A stretch of DNA of 64,000 nt, taken from positions 271,083-335,082 of the forward strand of contig NZ_JAMXLR010000077.1 in assembly GCF_024054565.1 (NCBI RefSeq), given 5' to 3'. The stretch is from Aeoliella straminimaris. GTDB lineage: Bacteria > Planctomycetota > Planctomycetia > Pirellulales > Lacipirellulaceae. This document shows, in pieces, positions 61,364-64,000 of the stretch. The notes under the pieces are model-generated. The model had not been told where the DNA came from, did no database searches, and worked only from the letters and a program-made list of their open reading frames with translations. The position numbers were made by a program, and so were the translations under genes. Each line of letters opens with the position of its first letter. Position 1 is the stretch's first letter.

Positions 61364-62782
61364 ATGAAACACTACGATTGCGTCGTCATCGGCACTGGTC
61401 CCGCGGGCCAAAAGGGAGCCATCCAGGCCGCCAAGCTTGGTAAACGGGTTGCCATTATCGAGAAGAACCGCGTGCTGGGCGGCGCTCAAATCAACACGGG
61501 CACCATTCCCTCCAAGGCGCTGCGCGAAGCCGTGCTGCACCTCACGGGAGCTGCCCAACGAGGTCTGTTCGGCGCCAGCTACCGCGTCAAGAAGCACATC
61601 ACCATCGCCGATCTCGGCTCCGTGTCGCAAACCGTCATGCGTCATGAGTGGGACCTCATTCAAAACCAATTCGAGCGAAACCACATCGACCTGCTGTGGG
61701 GCGCCGCCCGCTTTACCGGATCCCACGAACTGGTGGTCGAAGGCCCGGAAGCGGCCGAGCAAATTACGGCCGACAAATTCCTGGTGGCGGTCGGTACCCG
61801 ACCCGCGCGGCCAGCGTCGATTCCGTTCAACGAGAATACCATTCTCACGAGCGACGAACTGCTGAAGCTGAACCACTTGCCCAAAAGCATGATCGTGGTC
61901 GGCGGCGGCGTGATTGGCACCGAGTACGCCTGCATCATGGCCACGCTCGGCGTCAAGGTCACACTGGTCGAAGGTCGCCGGCAGGTGCTCGGCTTCCTCG
62001 ACCGCGAAATCGGCGACGCCTTCCACTACTTCATGCGGCAGCGGGGCATCACACTGCGGCTGAGCGAGAAGGTCGAATCGATTGCCGAGATTGAGATCCT
62101 CAACGGCAAGGCTCGCCATCTGGTGGAAGCCAAGCTCGAGAGCGGCAAAACGCTGCGCGCCGAAACGCTGCTGTACGCCGTGGGACGCCAGGGCGTGTGC
62201 GGATCGTTGGGGCTCGACAACGTTGGTATCGAGTTCGACGACCGCGAGCGCCTGCATGTGAACGACCAGTATCAAACGAACATCGATTACGTCTACGCCG
62301 CGGGCGACGTGATCGGCTTCCCGGCACTTGCATCGACCAGCATGGAGCAGGGCCGCCGCGCCATTTGCCACGCGTTCGGTCAGTGCGAAGTCGGCAACTA
62401 CAACACCGAACTCTTCCCGTTCGGCATTTATGCCATTCCCGAGATCTCGATGGTCGGCAAGACCGAAGAGCAGCTTACCCAGGAAGGCATCCCCTACGAG
62501 GCCGGCATCGCCCACTATCGCGAGATCGCCCGCGCGCAACTGCTCGGCGATACACTCGGTATGTTGAAGTTGTTGATTCATTCCGACACGCACAAGATCC
62601 TGGGCGTCCACGTCATTGGCGCCGGCGCCACCGAGCTGATTCACATCGGCCAGGCCGTGATGGCCCTGGATGGCGACGCCGAGTTCTTCATCAACAATGT
62701 GTTCAACTTCCCCACGCTGGCCGAGTGCTACAAAGTGGCCGCCTACAACGGATTGAACAAGCTGAACCTGGTCTACGCCTAA
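61364..62782 (+). CDS. sthA: Soluble pyridine nucleotide transhydrogenase SthA
   Basis: 472 residues of the pyridine nucleotide-disulfide oxidoreductase fold. FAD-binding GTGPAG (10-15), NAD(P)-binding VVGGGVIGTEYACIMATLGV, FAD C-terminal motif YAAGDVIGFPALAS and the dimerisation domain are all present. At the position of the usual redox disulfide the sequence is GGAQINTGTIPSK, with no cysteine, as in SthA transhydrogenases. It equilibrates NADH and NADPH in the cytoplasm. The gene stands alone with a divergent hypothetical gene upstream and a repeat-rich region downstream. Confidence 0.93.
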   Translation: MKHYDCVVIGTGPAGQKGAIQAAKLGKRVAIIEKNRVLGGAQINTGTIPSKALREAVLHLTGAAQRGLFGASYRVKKHITIADLGSVSQTVMRHEWDLIQNQFERNHIDLLWGAARFTGSHELVVEGPEAAEQITADKFLVAVGTRPARPASIPFNENTILTSDELLKLNHLPKSMIVVGGGVIGTEYACIMATLGVKVTLVEGRRQVLGFLDREIGDAFHYFMRQRGITLRLSEKVESIAEIEILNGKARHLVEAKLESGKTLRAETLLYAVGRQGVCGSLGLDNVGIEFDDRERLHVNDQYQTNIDYVYAAGDVIGFPALASTSMEQGRRAICHAFGQCEVGNYNTELFPFGIYAIPEISMVGKTEEQLTQEGIPYEAGIAHYREIARAQLLGDTLGMLKLLIHSDTHKILGVHVIGAGATELIHIGQAVMALDGDAEFFINNVFNFPTLAECYKVAAYNGLNKLNLVYA

Positions 62783-62799
62783 GCGAGCGGACAGATCTC

Positions 62800-62824
62800 G
62801 TAGCTACCGTCGCCAGACGGTGGA
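62800..62824 (+). repeat. REP-like element family A, distant copy
   Basis: GTAGCTAC head, perfect 6-bp stem ACCGTC / GACGGT, loop GCCA, GGA end. Compared with the copy at 24637 the stem bases have changed on both sides, keeping pairing. It lies 38 kb from the RAYT gene. Confidence 0.8.
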
Positions 62825-62944
62825 CTCCTTACAGCGAGCTGGCTCGTCCCCGAGCCCGGAGAACTCTCGACGTCAATTGCGAATACCGACCAGCCTTATC
62901 CGGGGCCGGTGACGGTCCGACTCGCGCGCGTTTTCTGGACCCGA

Positions 62945-63066
62945 GAGTTTTGGGCCCACTTCCCCGATTCAAATCCGTGGTCCCAAAACTCCAACCGTTT
63001 TGGTCCCCCCCAGGTGGTGAAACCACTTGTTTTACCGGGAATACCAATCGGGGGAGGGGACAAAAC
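62945..63066 (+). repeat. TTTTGGGCCC hairpin repeat, locus 3
   Basis: GAGTTTTGGGCCCAC (62945-62959) pairs with GTGGTCCCAAAACTC (62977-62991), 14 of 15 positions; a second hairpin AGGTGGT / ACCACTT follows, then GGGGGAGGGGACAAAAC (63050-63066), which equals the reverse complement of 25572-25588. Further on, GTTGTCCCAA occurs twice (63105-63125). Confidence 0.7.
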
Positions 63067-63429
63067 CCTCCACGTTGTTCTCCGCATGTTCCGCGAGTTG
63101 TCCCAATACTCGGCCAGTTGTCCCAAAACTCCTTAAGTGGCCATTCGCTCCGCGAATGAGCGCAGGTTCCCTCCCCCGGGCGATTTCGCTTGTGGGAGCT
63201 TTCCCCTCCTCGAACCTCCGACCGCAAAATCGTTTGGGGGAGGGCTAGGGGGGCGTACCGGTAGCGCAAACCTCTGGCCTACAGCATAGCCCAGAGCCTA
63301 CAGCCCAACTTGGATTGCCAATCAGCCGCGCGGACCTCCCGCCACACCCCCATTGGACCAAATCGCTGAGCGGTTTCTACAGCGATTTTCTTACTACGGC
63401 CGATTCAACAACTTCGACGCAATTTCCAG

Positions 63430-63457
63430 GTAGCCGGATTCGCAAGAATTCGGACCG
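63430..63457 (+). repeat. REP-like element family B, copy 2
   Basis: Twenty-eight bases identical to those at 42294-42321 read on the other strand: GTAGCC, hairpin GGATTC-GCAA-GAATTC, GGACCG. Identity over the whole element, 21 kb apart, points to recent spread or selection. Confidence 0.75.
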
Positions 63458-64000
63458 AAGCGTTGACGGCGTGACCAAACGACACGCCAATTCAACGGCG
63501 TCGAAGTCTCACGCCAAGGCAACGATGATGACCACCTATCTTGCTGAGGTGATGTACCCCGCGGGGAACTACGGATGGGACCGCAGAGCCTTTGCGCCGT
63601 ATCGCGCAACTGCGGGAGGTGTCTTTGCCCAGCGGACACCTCTGCAATTTGGCATTGGACGTAACTTGCCGAAGCTGGTCCAACCGCTGTCTCCAAGGCT
63701 CTCCCTAGTTGAGGGCGGTGGAAGAGGCATTCGCAGCGTCAGTGATAGATAGATGGTATGAACTCGCTGAACGAAGAGGCACAAAGTTGCTCGGGACGAA
63801 GGGGTGGCGAAGTTCAGCGTCAGTGGGGAAAAAAGATCGCTTTTGGAGAATTTACCACACCGATTGATACCGGCGGTTGAACTTGACTCCAGCTAGCCCA
63901 TAGTGGCGAAACGGCGGCCGTGAACCGCCGAAGGCGGCAGAGGCAAGGAAGATGGCCGTCAGCAGGCGGACAAATTGTCGAAGAAAATGTTGACACCCCC

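Larger units (their letters stand above)
62825..64000. other. Gene-free region with several repeat families
   Basis: Apart from the repeats listed separately, including the REP family B copy at 63430-63457, I see no gene; the open frames present are shadows of repeats. A frame at 63315-63752 has no domain and the end of the window shows only GC-rich hairpin-like sequence. Confidence 0.5.

Noticed and set aside
61364..62782. Missing redox cysteines in the oxidoreductase
   Set aside because: This is the normal state of SthA transhydrogenases, not a lost active site.
63315..63752. Plus-strand frame of 145 codons near the end of the window
   Set aside because: It runs through a REP element and other repeats, has no domain and no start signal; the frame is a by-product of repeats.

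Overview
The window looks like a chromosome segment of a high-GC planctomycete, probably in or near the Pirellulales. The evidence is the gene content: a PSCyt1/DUF1549/DUF1553 protein next to a Tat-exported DUF1501 protein, several secreted proteins with dockerin-like Asp-rich repeats and PEP-CTERM sorting tails, a giant protein with an N-terminal ESLENRHLLA motif (the planctomycetal LEPRxLLA signature), CotH-type proteins, a planctomycete-type ECF sigma factor, a RAYT transposase and a MoxR/DUF58/DUF4129 cluster. This assignment comes from gene content alone; there is no rRNA, tRNA or CRISPR array that I can see.

Layout. 0-8 kb is patchy, with lower coding density and genes on both strands: the end of a membrane VWA-type protein, a lipoprotein, an ECF sigma factor followed by an orphan MacB-core lipoprotein, a probably decayed membrane-protein gene, an FHA protein, a broken IS4-family transposase, and an FG-GAP/PEP-CTERM protein flanked by two copies of an ~79-bp repeat. 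8-18.3 kb encodes large secreted proteins: a CotH protein with a Gly/Pro-rich insertion, a carboxypeptidase-regulatory-domain protein, and a 1571-residue lamin-tail/LamG/CotH/dockerin protein. 18.5-24.6 kb holds pnuC-nadR (NAD salvage) diverging from moxR-DUF58-DUF4129. 24.6-25.8 kb is a repeat-rich island with a RAYT gene and REP-like hairpins. 25.8-34.5 kb carries an MFS transporter, a TPR protein, a duplicated ABC-2 permease, two small cytosolic proteins, a gene-free stretch that looks like a sigma-54-driven structured RNA, and a cyclic-nucleotide-binding/patatin phospholipase.

34.6-40 kb is a complete phosphate regulon, pstS-pstC-pstA-pstB-phoU-phoB, with a candidate Pho box upstream and a strong hairpin after pstS; phoR is not adjacent. 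40.2-42.1 kb is a TetR repressor and a creatinase-like M24 protein, each preceded by a related 16-bp palindrome, so they form a probable small regulon. 42.2-43.6 kb is a helix-turn-helix protein gene flanked by 44-bp direct repeats, with its 3' end running into a dispersed repeat. 43.6-49.9 kb has a copper-type P1B ATPase, a PEP-CTERM protein, a helical hypothetical protein, an Nei-type DNA glycosylase and an XRE/SnoaL-like protein. 49.9-54.5 kb is a full-length Lhr helicase. 54.5-62.8 kb has a lysyl-oxidase-like PEP-CTERM protein lacking most copper ligands, the DUF1549/DUF1553-DUF1501 pair, a hypothetical protein, and the soluble transhydrogenase SthA. 62.8-64 kb is gene-free and rich in the same repeats seen at 25 and 42-43 kb.

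The most unusual signals are non-coding: two REP-like families that start with GTAG and fold into short hairpins (one flanking the RAYT gene and showing compensatory stem changes), a separate TTTTGGGCCC hairpin repeat present at three loci, and the candidate sigma-54-dependent RNA at about 32.15-32.40 kb. No complete new defence or biosynthetic system is evident.
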